Below, piece after piece: positions 24,872 through 33,986 of a DNA stretch of 64,000 nucleotides. The position numbers and the translations under genes are program-made. Source of the DNA: Sphingobacteriaceae bacterium (GTDB lineage Bacteria > Bacteroidota > Bacteroidia > B-17B0 > Aurantibacillaceae); contig NVQB01000001.1 in NCBI GenBank assembly GCA_002319075.1, forward strand, positions 62,001 to 126,000, given 5' to 3'. How positions within the stretch are numbered: position 1 is the first letter of the stretch; every line of letters starts with the position of its first letter. The notes beneath the pieces are model-generated. The model searched no databases and was not told the origin of the DNA. It saw nothing but the letters and a program-made list of their open reading frames with translations.

Positions 24872-26128
24872 ATGGCAAAAAAATTAAAAATAGGTCTGTT
24901 TGGATTTGGCGTTGTTGGACAAGGCTTATATCATGTATTAAATAACAGTACCGGCTTTACAGCTGATATTGTAAAGATCGCAGTAAAAAACAAAGAGAAG
25001 GAACGCAGCATTTCAAAGGATCATATTACCTACGATAAATGGGAAATACTTGACAACCCGGAGATCGATGTGATTGTAGAGCTGATTGATGATGCGGACG
25101 AAGCATTTCACATTGTGAGTGAAGCATTAAAACGTGGAAAACACGTGGTGAGTGCTAATAAAAAAATGCTTGCTCTCCATTTGGAAGAACTATATGCTTT
25201 ACAGTTAAAATACAATGTCTCGCTTTTGTATGAGGGCGCTGCGTGTGGAAGCATCCCTATTCTTCGTACCCTTGAAGAATACTTTGATAACGAAGAACTC
25301 GAAAAAATAACCGGTATTTTCAACGGCACAACGAATTATATTTTAAGTAAAACCATCAACGAAAACCTTTCCTATCCTGAAGCACTGAAACAAGCGCAGG
25401 AAAAAGGCTTTGCAGAATCTGACCCCACAAACGATGTAGAAGGTTTTGATCCCAAATTTAAAGCGGTGATTCTTGCTCTTCACGCTTTTGGGTTGATCAT
25501 AAAACCAGAAGAAATCTTAAATCTTGGCATAACAACTTTAACTGAGAATGATATCCGCTACGCTTCTGAAAAAGGCTACAAATTAAAATTGACGCCCGTA
25601 ATTCAACGTTTAAAAAACAATAAAGTAACAGCGCTTGTAGCACCACGTTTTGTGAAAGAAAGCAGTCAATTGTTTAATGTAGAGAACGAATTTAACGGTG
25701 TTATTGTAGAAGGCCGGTTTTCAGGAGAACAGTTTTTGCAGGGTCGCGGCGCGGGCAGTTTACCTACCGGAGCGGCAGTGCTGTCTGATATCTCCGCTCT
25801 TTCTTACGGCTATAAATATGAATACAAAAAGCACACCCAGGTGCATGCCGCTGAATTTACAGATGATGTGTTGGTTGAAATTTATTTAAGATATACTACC
25901 GCCAAAGACCTTGAACACATAACCTTTGAAGAAGTGACGGAAAAATATACCGGAAGCGAATACAATTATAACATCGGAAAAGTGAATCTCAGAACACTGA
26001 TCGCTAACCGGGACTACATTTTAAAAAACAATTTATTTGTGTCTTTAATAAATGAGACTGTTTCTCTTAAAACAGCGGAAGATACAACCGATAAACAAAA
26101 AGCAATGAAGACGGCATTTTCAGCTTAA
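24872..26128 (+). CDS. hom: Homoserine dehydrogenase
   Basis: 418 aa. It reduces aspartate semialdehyde to homoserine with NAD(P)H. The Rossmann signature GLFGFGVVGQGLY is at the N terminus, followed by SANKKMLALH, NGTTNYIL and the catalytic-domain motif ESDPTNDVEGFD. The C-terminal ~80 residues are short and divergent, without a clear ACT domain, suggesting weak feedback control at protein level, consistent with riboswitch control. It is a monofunctional enzyme, not fused to aspartokinase. It lies between metX and the peroxiredoxin gene. Confidence 0.95.
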   Translation: MAKKLKIGLFGFGVVGQGLYHVLNNSTGFTADIVKIAVKNKEKERSISKDHITYDKWEILDNPEIDVIVELIDDADEAFHIVSEALKRGKHVVSANKKMLALHLEELYALQLKYNVSLLYEGAACGSIPILRTLEEYFDNEELEKITGIFNGTTNYILSKTINENLSYPEALKQAQEKGFAESDPTNDVEGFDPKFKAVILALHAFGLIIKPEEILNLGITTLTENDIRYASEKGYKLKLTPVIQRLKNNKVTALVAPRFVKESSQLFNVENEFNGVIVEGRFSGEQFLQGRGAGSLPTGAAVLSDISALSYGYKYEYKKHTQVHAAEFTDDVLVEIYLRYTTAKDLEHITFEEVTEKYTGSEYNYNIGKVNLRTLIANRDYILKNNLFVSLINETVSLKTAEDTTDKQKAMKTAFSA

Positions 26129-26169
26129 CTCTTCCGCTAAATTATTAATAACCTTTAAATAAACGAAAC

Positions 26170-26805
26170 ATGTCAATCAGATTAGGAGACCTCGCACCCG
26201 ACTTCACAGCAGAGTCAAGCACCGGAACAATTAAGTTCCACGAATTTTTAGGAAATAACTGGGGGATTTTATTTTCGCATCCTGCAGATTTTACACCTGT
26301 TTGTACAACCGAACTTGGAAGCGTAGCCAAATTAAAACCAGAGTTTGATAAGCGCGGCGTTAAAGTTATAGCATTAAGTGTTGATGCCGTTGAATCTCAC
26401 TTACGCTGGATCAAAGACATTAACGAAACACAAAATACTACCGTAAATTATCCCATCATCGCAGATCCGGATTTTGAAGTTGCGAAACTCTACGGCTTCG
26501 TGCATCCGAATGCCTCCGATAAATTTACCGTGCGCTCTGTTGCAGTTATTGGTCCGGATAAAAAAATAAAATTGCTAATCACCTACCCTGCGTCCACCGG
26601 AAGAAACTTTGATGAAATATTACGGGTGATCGACTCTTTGCAACTTACTGCCAATTATAGTGTAGCAACTCCTGCCAACTGGAAACAGGGAGACGATGTG
26701 GTAGTATCTGCCGCTATTAAAACAGAAGATATTCCTGCTAAATTTCCAAAAGGATTTACAGAAATCAAACCTTACTTAAGAACAACGCCGCAACCCAATC
26801 TTTAA
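26170..26805 (+). CDS. 1-Cys peroxiredoxin (Prx6 type)
   Basis: 211 aa. The peroxidatic Cys45 sits in the standard PADFTPVCTTELG motif. The C-terminal extension (KFPKGFTEIKPYLRTT) is that of Prx6-type enzymes, and no resolving cysteine is present; Cys45 appears to be the only cysteine. It reduces hydrogen peroxide and organic peroxides. Its place within a methionine operon (41 bases after hom) suggests co-expression with sulfur assimilation, perhaps protecting reduced sulfur intermediates. Confidence 0.95.
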   Translation: MSIRLGDLAPDFTAESSTGTIKFHEFLGNNWGILFSHPADFTPVCTTELGSVAKLKPEFDKRGVKVIALSVDAVESHLRWIKDINETQNTTVNYPIIADPDFEVAKLYGFVHPNASDKFTVRSVAVIGPDKKIKLLITYPASTGRNFDEILRVIDSLQLTANYSVATPANWKQGDDVVVSAAIKTEDIPAKFPKGFTEIKPYLRTTPQPNL

Positions 26806-26811
26806 AAAATT

Positions 26812-26880
26812 AGCCGCGTAGTTGCACCATATTTGTTGTTTAGGGAAAACAGATCACTACACAACTGCGTGGCTTTTACA
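26812..26880 (+). terminator. Possible internal hairpin after the peroxiredoxin gene
   Basis: AGCCGCGTAGTTG near 26812-26825 can pair with CAACTGCGTGGCT near 26863-26875 (two G-U pairs), followed by TTTTAC. The loop is long, about 37 bases. It may attenuate read-through into the distal half of the operon. Confidence 0.4.
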
Positions 26881-26890
26881 AAATTACAAC

Positions 26891-27787
26891 ATGAAAAAAA
26901 TTAACCTGAGCGAAAATGGTCCGGAAGTTTCTCCATTGATTTACAGTTTCTGGAGAGCTATGGAAGATAAAGATGGTGTGACCTACGAATCTATTCTGGG
27001 CAAGTTAGACGCGTGTCTCGAATTGGGCATTAACACTTTCGACCATGCAGATGTTTACGGCAATTACAGGGTAGAAAAATTATTCGGAAAAGCTTTAAAA
27101 GAAAGTCGCGTTAAGCGCGAAGAGATTGTTATTTCAACAAAGTGCGGAATAAACAATGTTGACCAATTGCGACCTGCTTATAGAACCCGTCATTACGACA
27201 GCAGTTCTGAATACATTCGTAGCAGTGTTGAAAAATCTTTAGAGAACCTCGGTACAGATTACCTGGATATCCTATTATTGCATCATCCAGATCCCCTGAT
27301 GGATGCCGACGATACCGCTTCAGAGCTAACCAAACTCGTAAACAAAGGATTGGTAAAATACATTGGGGTAGCTAACTTTACGGTGCATCAGCATAGGCTA
27401 TTGCAATCGAGATTAAGCATACCTATTATAACAAATCATCTGGAATTAAATGTTATGAATACTTCTGCTATTAAAGACGGCACACTTGATTTTATCAAGG
27501 AACACTATAGCAAACCACTCGCCTGGTCGCCCCTGGCGGGGGGACGTTTGGTAGATGAAAATGATGCAGCCACCTACAATGTGCGTAATACCTTAAAAAA
27601 ACTGGCAGCCAATTATAATTGCAACGAAGAACAAATAGCTATAGCCTGGTTATTGCGTTTGGGAGCATTACCCATACTTGGAACAAATAGTATAAGCAGA
27701 ATAAAGAACGCCGCTTCTGCTGTAACAATTGAATTAGATAAACAAGATTGGCACGAAATTTATTTTTCGGGGCTTGCAACAAACTAG
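26891..27787 (+). CDS. Aldo/keto reductase
   Basis: 298 aa from the ATG at 26891. A TIM-barrel oxidoreductase using NADPH. The catalytic tetrad is visible: Asp and Tyr in FDHADVYGNY, Lys in ISTKCG and His in LLLHHPD. The sequence is of the YdhF-like branch. The substrate cannot be told from sequence. It sits in the middle of the sulfur operon, with its stop codon 4 bases before the next start. Confidence 0.92.
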   Translation: MKKINLSENGPEVSPLIYSFWRAMEDKDGVTYESILGKLDACLELGINTFDHADVYGNYRVEKLFGKALKESRVKREEIVISTKCGINNVDQLRPAYRTRHYDSSSEYIRSSVEKSLENLGTDYLDILLLHHPDPLMDADDTASELTKLVNKGLVKYIGVANFTVHQHRLLQSRLSIPIITNHLELNVMNTSAIKDGTLDFIKEHYSKPLAWSPLAGGRLVDENDAATYNVRNTLKKLAANYNCNEEQIAIAWLLRLGALPILGTNSISRIKNAASAVTIELDKQDWHEIYFSGLATN

Positions 27788-27791
27788 TACA

Positions 27792-28415
27792 ATGCAATTA
27801 CAATACACACTCGAATTATTAGGCACAGGATTATTCGCCATTTCAGGAGCTCTGGCAGCAGATGAAAAATCAAAACCCGATTGGTTTGGAGTAACATTTA
27901 TTGGTTTTATTACAGCTATTGGCGGCGGCAGTATCCGTGACATCCTTATTGGAAGCTACCCCCTGGCCTGGGTAAAAGATATTAACCTGATGTATGCTAT
28001 TTTCGCCGGAATTGTTTTAGCCAGCTTATTTTATAAAACCCTTATCCGCTTAAGACGAAACTTATTCTTGTTTGAGACTTTAGCAATTGCCATGTTCACC
28101 ATCATTGGCACAGAAAAAGCTGTAAATTTTGGTTTAAATCCGCTTATAGCCGCGATCATGGGCATGTTTTCGGCTGTAATGGGCGGTGTTCTGCGGGATG
28201 TGCTGACAAATGAAATTCCCCTTTTATTCAGGAAAGAAATATACGCGACCGCCTGTCTGGCAGGTGCCTTTTTGTATTTGGTACTTGACCATTTCGGATG
28301 CAGCCGTACACCAACTATTATTATTTCATCTGTTCTCATTGTTGCCATACGCATTGCTTCTGTAAAATGGAACCTGAGTTTACCAAAATTCAGAAGTGAT
28401 GTAACTCCCACATAA
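27792..28415 (+). CDS. UPF0126/TRIC-like membrane protein (YicG family)
   Basis: 207 aa from the ATG at 27792. Six to seven hydrophobic helices form two repeats, each with a glycine-rich break and RD motif: AIGGGSIRDILIG and VMGGVLRDVLTN. The family is related to trimeric intracellular cation channels, and some bacterial members transport glycine. Tight spacing (4 bases after the aldo/keto reductase and 12 before the OsmC gene) puts it in the methionine operon. Confidence 0.9.
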   Translation: MQLQYTLELLGTGLFAISGALAADEKSKPDWFGVTFIGFITAIGGGSIRDILIGSYPLAWVKDINLMYAIFAGIVLASLFYKTLIRLRRNLFLFETLAIAMFTIIGTEKAVNFGLNPLIAAIMGMFSAVMGGVLRDVLTNEIPLLFRKEIYATACLAGAFLYLVLDHFGCSRTPTIIISSVLIVAIRIASVKWNLSLPKFRSDVTPT

Positions 28416-28427
28416 AATAAAATAACT

Positions 28428-28841
28428 ATGAAAATAAATATAAAACGGATTGGTGAAAATTTCAACCTTCAGGCTACCAGTGAAGAAGGGCATGCTTTTA
28501 TAATGGACGCTTCACAAGACATTGGCGGCGAAAATACAGGAATGCGGCCTATGCAGGTTTTGTTAAGCTCTTTAGGAGGCTGCAGCGCTATTGACGTGAT
28601 ACTCATTCTGAAAAAACAGAAACAGGAAGTAGATTCCTTTGAGGTAGAACTTACAGGCGATCGTGAAAAGATCGAAGACTACTCGCTCTTTAAGAACATC
28701 ATTCTTCACTTTAAAATAAAGGGAAAGCTAGAGTTTGAAAAAGTAGAACGCGCCGTAAAGCTTTCGCTCGAAAAATACTGCTCCGTAGCAAAAACACTTG
28801 AACCCACAGCAAACATTACTTACAAAATCACTTTAAACTAA
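28428..28841 (+). CDS. OsmC-family peroxiredoxin-like protein
   Basis: 137 aa, the usual length. OsmC proteins reduce organic hydroperoxides or persulfides using two cysteines; here they are Cys52 (SSLGGCSAIDV) and Cys118 (LEKYCSVAKTL), both in the expected places. Its stop overlaps the start of the sulfhydrylase gene by one base, so the two are translationally coupled. This coupling to a sulfide-using enzyme suggests handling of reactive sulfur by-products, though that is inference. Confidence 0.93.
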   Translation: MKINIKRIGENFNLQATSEEGHAFIMDASQDIGGENTGMRPMQVLLSSLGGCSAIDVILILKKQKQEVDSFEVELTGDREKIEDYSLFKNIILHFKIKGKLEFEKVERAVKLSLEKYCSVAKTLEPTANITYKITLN

Positions 28842-30013
28842 TGAACGACAAACATTTTGAAACACAAGCCATCCGCGCGCAAATGGAGCGGAGTCAATAC
28901 AACGAACATTCTGCTCCGCTTTACCTTACCTCCAGTTTTGTATTTGATACCGCTGAAGAAATGCGCGCAGCCTTTAATGATGAATCTCATGAGTTTATAT
29001 ACTCACGTTACAGTAATCCAAACACCGATGAGTTTGTGTATAAAATGTGTTTATTGGAAGGCGCCGAGTCCGGACTAAGCTTCGCCTCTGGCATGGCCGC
29101 CATTTATAACAGCATGGCTGCCTTGCTGAAGTCTGGTGACCATGTGATATCCTGTTCTTCAGTTTTCGGTGCCACCCATACCATTTTTCATAAATACTTT
29201 CCTAAATGGAATATCACTTATTCGTATTTCGACGCTAATAAGCCTGAACAAATTGAAAGCCTGGTAAAAAAAGAATCTAAAATTTTGTTTGTGGAAACGC
29301 CTACAAATCCTGCCATTGAGGTTATTGATCTGGAACTACTTGGTAAGCTGGCTAAGAAACACAACTTAATTTTGATCGTCGACAATTGTTTTGCCACTCC
29401 CTACATTCAAAAGCCAATTATTTATGGGGCTGACATTGTTGTGCACTCCGCTACCAAGTATATCGACGGACAAGGCCGTGTACTGGGCGGTGTAGCTGTT
29501 GGAAAAACAGATCTTATCAAAGAAATTTATTTGTTCAGTCGTATTACCGGACCTTCGCTCTCTCCTTTTAACGCCTGGACCTTGAGTAAAAGTCTCGAGA
29601 CCCTGGCCTTACGCATGGACCGTCATTGCGAAAATGCTTTGTTCGTTGCCGAAAAACTAGAGAGCAGCACCCAACTTGATTTTGTGAAATATCCTTTTTT
29701 AAAGTCACATCCCCACTATGAACTTGCAAAAAAACAAATGAAATTAGGTGGCGGAATTATTACTTTTTCTGTAAAAGGCGGTTATGAATCGGCGAAGAAA
29801 TTCCTTGACGCGTTAAAAATGATTAAGATCTCTCCCAACTTAGGAGACTCGCGCAGCATTGCCACGCATCCCGCCTCTTCTACCCATTGCAAACTCAGCG
29901 AAGAAGAACGCCTGGCAGTAGGCATATTACCCGGACTCATTCGTATATCTGTAGGGCTTGAAAATAAAGAAGATATTATAAATGATATTTTGCAGGCTTT
30001 GAAATCAACTTAA
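28841..30013 (+). CDS. metZ: PLP-dependent O-acyl-homoserine sulfhydrylase (MetZ/MetY type)
   Basis: 390 aa of the Cys/Met metabolism PLP family. The PLP lysine is Lys206 in VHSATKYIDGQG; Asp181 (IVDNCFATP) contacts the cofactor ring. Length and the SSFVFDTAEEMRAAF start fit MetZ-type O-succinyl/O-acetyl-homoserine sulfhydrylases, which make homocysteine directly from sulfide. As metX supplies O-acetylhomoserine, the acetyl ester is the likely substrate. Cystathionine synthase or lyase activity cannot be excluded from sequence alone. It is the last gene of the operon. Confidence 0.9.
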   Translation: MNDKHFETQAIRAQMERSQYNEHSAPLYLTSSFVFDTAEEMRAAFNDESHEFIYSRYSNPNTDEFVYKMCLLEGAESGLSFASGMAAIYNSMAALLKSGDHVISCSSVFGATHTIFHKYFPKWNITYSYFDANKPEQIESLVKKESKILFVETPTNPAIEVIDLELLGKLAKKHNLILIVDNCFATPYIQKPIIYGADIVVHSATKYIDGQGRVLGGVAVGKTDLIKEIYLFSRITGPSLSPFNAWTLSKSLETLALRMDRHCENALFVAEKLESSTQLDFVKYPFLKSHPHYELAKKQMKLGGGIITFSVKGGYESAKKFLDALKMIKISPNLGDSRSIATHPASSTHCKLSEEERLAVGILPGLIRISVGLENKEDIINDILQALKST

Positions 30014-30110
30014 AAATAATTCATTTTCGTAATTCCTTGAATAAGCAGTTTGACTTTACCTTGTTTATTTTTAATTTAACCTTAGTTTTTTTAAAAAATA
30101 AATTTAAAGC

Positions 30111-30476
30111 ATGAAACCTACAGACAACCACAACCAGCGCATGGCCGAAATGACCTTCTCTTCTGTTTACCCTTTGTATCTTGCAAAAATAGAAAAGAAA
30201 GGTAGAACAAAAGAAGAATTGCAACAGGTAATACAATGGCTGACCGGCTTCAACGAAAAAAAACTGCAGGAATTGATTGCAGAAAAAGTAACTTTCGAAA
30301 CCTTTTTTAAAAAGGCTAAACTTCATCCAAATGCCAGTCTTATCACAGGAATGATTTGCGGCTATCGCATAGAAGAAATCGAAAATCCTTTAACGCAGCA
30401 AGTACGTTACCTGGATAAACTGGTAGACGAATTAGCAAAAGGGAGAAAAATGGAAAAGATCTTACGGACAGCTTAA
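30111..30476 (+). CDS. DUF2200-family protein
   Basis: 121 aa, soluble, helical. It has the DUF2200 pattern: RMAEMTFSSVYPLYLAKIEKKGRTKEEL at the start, VIQWLTGFN, and HPNASLITGMICGYRIEEIENPLTQQVRYLDKLVDEL at the end. Function of the family is unknown. It is separated from the metZ stop by about 100 AT-rich bases and is likely a separate transcript. Confidence 0.88.
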   Translation: MKPTDNHNQRMAEMTFSSVYPLYLAKIEKKGRTKEELQQVIQWLTGFNEKKLQELIAEKVTFETFFKKAKLHPNASLITGMICGYRIEEIENPLTQQVRYLDKLVDELAKGRKMEKILRTA

Positions 30477-30512
30477 AACCTCATTTAATTATTTTTTATA
30501 TTTGATTTATTC

Positions 30513-30638
30513 ATGAAAAACAAAGAGTCCTTAGTCATTTGCGCCTCTCTTTTTATGCTTTTTATTTTTTCATTTCAGAATACATGCGTTCAGGGTTTTG
30601 AAAGATGCAGGCTGGTGTTCTTAAACAAAATAAACTAA
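30513..30638 (+). CDS. Short ORF with signal peptide, possible truncated gene
   Basis: 41 codons from an ATG, beginning MKNKESLVICASLFMLFIFS, a convincing signal peptide, then a short tail with two cysteines. It ends just before the GTG of the acetyltransferase gene. It may be a real small secreted peptide or the 5' remnant of a secreted-protein gene in a region with other decayed sequence. Confidence 0.35.
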   Translation: MKNKESLVICASLFMLFIFSFQNTCVQGFERCRLVFLNKIN

Positions 30639-30644
30639 TAGATC

Positions 30645-31100
30645 GTGATTCAATTAATAAGAACCAATTCAACGCATCCTGATTTTCGCGAGCTTGTAAA
30701 GGAGCTGGATAAAGAGCTAAGAATCCGGGATGGTGAAGATCATTCTTTCTTTGCACAGTTCAATAAAATTGACGCCATAAACTGCGTAATACTCGCGTTT
30801 GACGATCAACAAGCAGTTGGCTGTGGAGCAATAAAAGAATATGCTGATAAAGTGATGGAGGTAAAAAGAATGTATGTTCGTCCGGATGAGCGCGGCAAAG
30901 GCATAGCTACACAGGTTTTACAAGAACTTGAAAAATGGTGTAAAGAATTATATTTTAAAAAGTGCATTCTGGAAACTGGAGAGAAACAACCGGAAGCAAT
31001 AAAGCTATACCTCAAGAACAATTACACTATCATACCTAATTATGGTCAATATGCCGAAGTTGAAAGCAGCGTATGTTTTGAGAAAAAAATAAGCAAATAA
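30645..31100 (+). CDS. GNAT-family N-acetyltransferase
   Basis: 151 aa starting at a GTG; no ATG is available at a suitable place. The acetyl-CoA-binding motif A is clear: VKRMYVRPDERGKGIATQVL, followed by LEKWCKELYFKKCILETG and the YLKNNYTIIPNYG end. It transfers an acetyl group to an unknown amine. Single-gene transcript in a loosely packed region. Confidence 0.9.
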   Translation: MIQLIRTNSTHPDFRELVKELDKELRIRDGEDHSFFAQFNKIDAINCVILAFDDQQAVGCGAIKEYADKVMEVKRMYVRPDERGKGIATQVLQELEKWCKELYFKKCILETGEKQPEAIKLYLKNNYTIIPNYGQYAEVESSVCFEKKISK

Positions 31101-31608
31101 TCTATTCAAGCCAAAAATGTATATGGACTTATATTATAGGGACGCGGAAGTTCACGACTGTTACTTGTAAACGGAAACCGCAAATCTTTCTAAGCTCTCC
31201 CGGGTATACTCTCAGGAACAAATGGTTTAAAGGAAAGACAATTTAATAATTGATGAAACCTGCGTTCTAAAGAATACTGCCGCAAAGATCTTTGTAAAAG
31301 AGAACTATTGCAGGACTCTTGTTTTCGAAAAAACACTACTTATTGCTGATCCTTAAGCAAAAGTTTTCTACGCAAAAATAAAAAGAAATGTTGAAGGGGA
31401 ATTCCAGGGCAAAATTAAAGATAGGTATCTGACTGTCTATCATTTTAATTTGTAATCGGCATCAGAAGTTAAAAAACTTTAGTTCATTTAAAGTATGGAT
31501 TCAACCGGTTATTGACATTTATTGTCCATTTAAAAGAATAGGTACGAAAATTTTATGTTCATCCTTAATTTGGAGTAAGACAAATAAATTTATTCTAAAC
31601 TCCCTGTC
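31101..31608. other. 500-base gap with decayed coding sequence
   Basis: No intact ORF. Several short frames read like protein but are broken by stops, best in 31231-31455 (listed separately). The last 50 bases before 31609 should hold the promoter of the beta-lactamase-like gene. Confidence 0.5.
31231..31455 (+). pseudogene. Gene remnant of unknown identity
   Basis: One frame is open from 31231 except for a TAA at 31354 and reads like real protein: DETCVLKNTAAKIFVKEN and, after the stop, FYAKIKRNVEGEFQGKIKD ending at TAA 31453. No ATG start and no family recognised. Probably the 3' end of a decayed gene. Confidence 0.35.
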
Positions 31609-33051
31609 ATGCAACAACATTTACAAACAAAATTCTTAGCGTTCCTACTGTCGTTAATCTTAATAACCAACCAATGCGACGCGCAAATTGATTCTGTACT
31701 TGCCAGACAATTGCAACAAATTCTCGACAAACGTATACAGTCTTATGGTGAGCACGGTGTATCGGCAACCGTTATAATGCAAAATGGAGCAACCTGGAAA
31801 GGCACTGCAGGACTGGGTAAAAACGGGATCTCTATAAGCGACTCGACCGTTTTTCATGGCGCCAGTATTACTAAATGCAACATTGCAACCCTAATGCTTT
31901 TACTCGCTGAAGACGGGCTCATTCATCTCGATTCTTCCTGGCACAAATACATTACGCTAAATGTCAGTTTTAATCCCAGCATTACAATCCGGCAATTGCT
32001 TAGTCATACAAGTGGAATAAAAGATTATCTAGAAGTTGCAGGTAGTGGTACTCTCGTTACCAGTGATTTTAATCACGCATTTACCCCTATAGAGATTCTT
32101 GAAACTCATGTAAGCGGCACTCCAGACTTCGCGCCGGGAACTAACTTTAAGTATTCGACAAGTAATTATGTATTAGCAGCGCTTATTGCGCAAACTGTTA
32201 CAGGCCATCCTGTTCAGGAAGAATTAAGATCAAGAATCTGGGCTCCGCTCGGCATGAGCCACACTTACTTTGGTGGATTTGAAAACTATTCAGAAGCAAG
32301 TGCGGGTGTATGGTGGGATTTCGAAGGGGGATTACAGGATTACAGTAACAGCCCTGAGACCTCGATGCTGACTTATGGCTTTGGTGGTAATTAGGTGACA
32401 AGTGTTTACCTGTGATCTCCTGAGACCTCGATGCTGACTTATGGCTTTGGTGGTGCAAACATTATTTCAACACCTGCAGATCTTGCTCTTTTTGCACGTG
32501 CGCTTCTCACAGGTTCATTGTTGACGCAAAGTTCACTCAATCAGATGAAAACTATTGTTCCAAACAGTGCTTCCTATTGGGCAGGTTATGGCCTGGGAAT
32601 TCATCACGCTTTGTCATATGCCTCAGCAGATATGTTTGGGCATGATGGATATTACACAAATCTTTCAGATATGTTTCACAGCAACGACTTTGGATTTACG
32701 CTGGTTACTATGAACAACACTCAGACTCAACCATTTGGCATGTTTAACCAAATGTATAATGCCCTGCGAACTTATATCAAAACTGTAGGTATGCAAGAAA
32801 AAACATTATCCTCATCTTTCCATATTTTTCCTAATCCTGTTAGTGGAAATCTTTTTATTGATATGCAAATAATTAGGCACGAGGCCCAAATCACTATCAT
32901 GACTTTGGATGGAAAAATTTTATTTAAAAATATTCAAAGAGACATTCAACATTTGGAAATAGACACCAGATCTATCCCGGTAGGAGTTTACATGATTCAG
33001 GTTCAGGGTGAAAATTTTATTAAACAGAAAAAACTAATTGTCTCAAATTAG
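31609..33051 (+). pseudogene. Class C beta-lactamase-like serine hydrolase with T9SS sorting domain, interrupted by a 66-bp partial duplication
   Basis: The gene encodes a signal peptide (to DAQ near residue 26), a serine beta-lactamase/esterase domain (SITK with the nucleophile Ser, LLSHTSGIKDY, YSTSNY, GHDGYY) and a C-terminal type A sorting domain (FHIFPNPVSGNLFIDM to KKLIVSN). A 36-bp stretch occurs twice, at 32353-32388 and 32419-32454, separated by 30 bases; the 66-bp insert is in frame but brings TAG at 32392 and a TGA. Removing one repeat unit restores a 458-aa protein. The Asn of the YxN motif is Thr. A free downstream frame restarts at an ATG at 32431. Exported, surface-attached enzyme if restored. 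Confidence 0.8.
32353..32454 (+). repeat. 36-bp direct repeat flanking a 30-bp spacer
   Basis: Two identical 36-bp copies, period 66 bp, inside the beta-lactamase-like gene. The spacer (32389-32418) contains an imperfect inverted repeat (AGGT-g-ACA ... TGT-tt-ACCT). Recombination between copies would remove exactly 22 codons including both stops. Confidence 0.9.
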
Positions 33052-33292
33052 AGAATTCTAAGGACATGATATCCCGATTTTAACTGCTCTAGTATAATTT
33101 CCTGCGGTTATAGCAACGATTTGCGACCTCTCCGACGAACGGAACGCAAAGAACTTTATACTGGATCTCAGAAAACCATAGCGACTTAAATGCGCGGATG
33201 AATAACATTAGAATTTAAAACTGATCTTTGTTTTTGATTTCACTTTTTTTGAAAAACACTTTAAAGTCTGGTAATCTTGACTATTACTGGTT

Positions 33293-33847
33293 TTATACCC
33301 CAAACTTTGCCGAATAATCAACAATAGCCTGTTGCACAATTTGCCTCGCTGTCTCACTATCTCTAAATTCAATTACCTCTACAGTCTTTTTCTCAAGTCG
33401 TTTGTATTCTTCAAAAAAATGCTTGATCTCATTAGAAAAATAAGGCGGCAAACTTTCCAGATCATTGATGTAATTCACTCTGACGTCATTTGCCGCAACA
33501 GCAATAATTTTATCGTCGCTCTCACCACCATCAATCATTCGCATAACGCCAATAATTTTTGCTGATACCAGGCACATTGGAACAATGTTTACCTGAGAAA
33601 TTACAAGAATATCCAGCGGATCATTATCATCACAGTAGGTCTTCGGGATAAAACCATAATTTGCAGGATAATCTACAGATGAATAGAGCACCCTGTCGAG
33701 TTTCAACAAACCAGTTTCTTTATCAAGTTCATATTTTGCCCTACTTCCTTTAGGAATCTCGATAATGGCATTAACAACTGCTGGTGCATCTATTCCAAAA
33801 GAAACAGAGTGCCATGGATTAAAAATTAGTGTGTTGGAATCTTGCAT
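33293..33847 (-). CDS. ppa: Inorganic pyrophosphatase, family I
   Basis: 184 aa. It hydrolyses pyrophosphate to phosphate, pulling biosynthetic reactions forward. Family I signatures are clear: [40 protein letters not shown] with the metal-binding Asp residues (Asp in DDNDPLD), and the [15 protein letters not shown] segment. The C-terminal helix is longer than in E. coli enzyme and typical of Bacteroidota. Cytosolic, single-gene transcript. Confidence 0.96.
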   Translation of the reverse strand: MQDSNTLIFNPWHSVSFGIDAPAVVNAIIEIPKGSRAKYELDKETGLLKLDRVLYSSVDYPANYGFIPKTYCDDNDPLDILVISQVNIVPMCLVSAKIIGVMRMIDGGESDDKIIAVAANDVRVNYINDLESLPPYFSNEIKHFFEEYKRLEKKTVEVIEFRDSETARQIVQQAIVDYSAKFGV

Positions 33848-33986
33848 TTATATTTCCTGTAAAATTTGTAAAGTTTTTGCCGGATAGCCGAAAACCCGTC
33901 CTGACAAAGATTTCGGCAGCAAGTTATTACAAATACAAATTGAAAATTAAAAAGCTATACTAAATAAGCAAAATTATGAAAGGACC

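Noticed and set aside
32389-32418. Programmed translational bypass element or small intron inside the beta-lactamase gene
   Set aside because: The flanking 36-bp direct repeat explains the insert as a simple duplication, and the spacer hairpin is imperfect. Bypass is retained only as a remote option in the findings.
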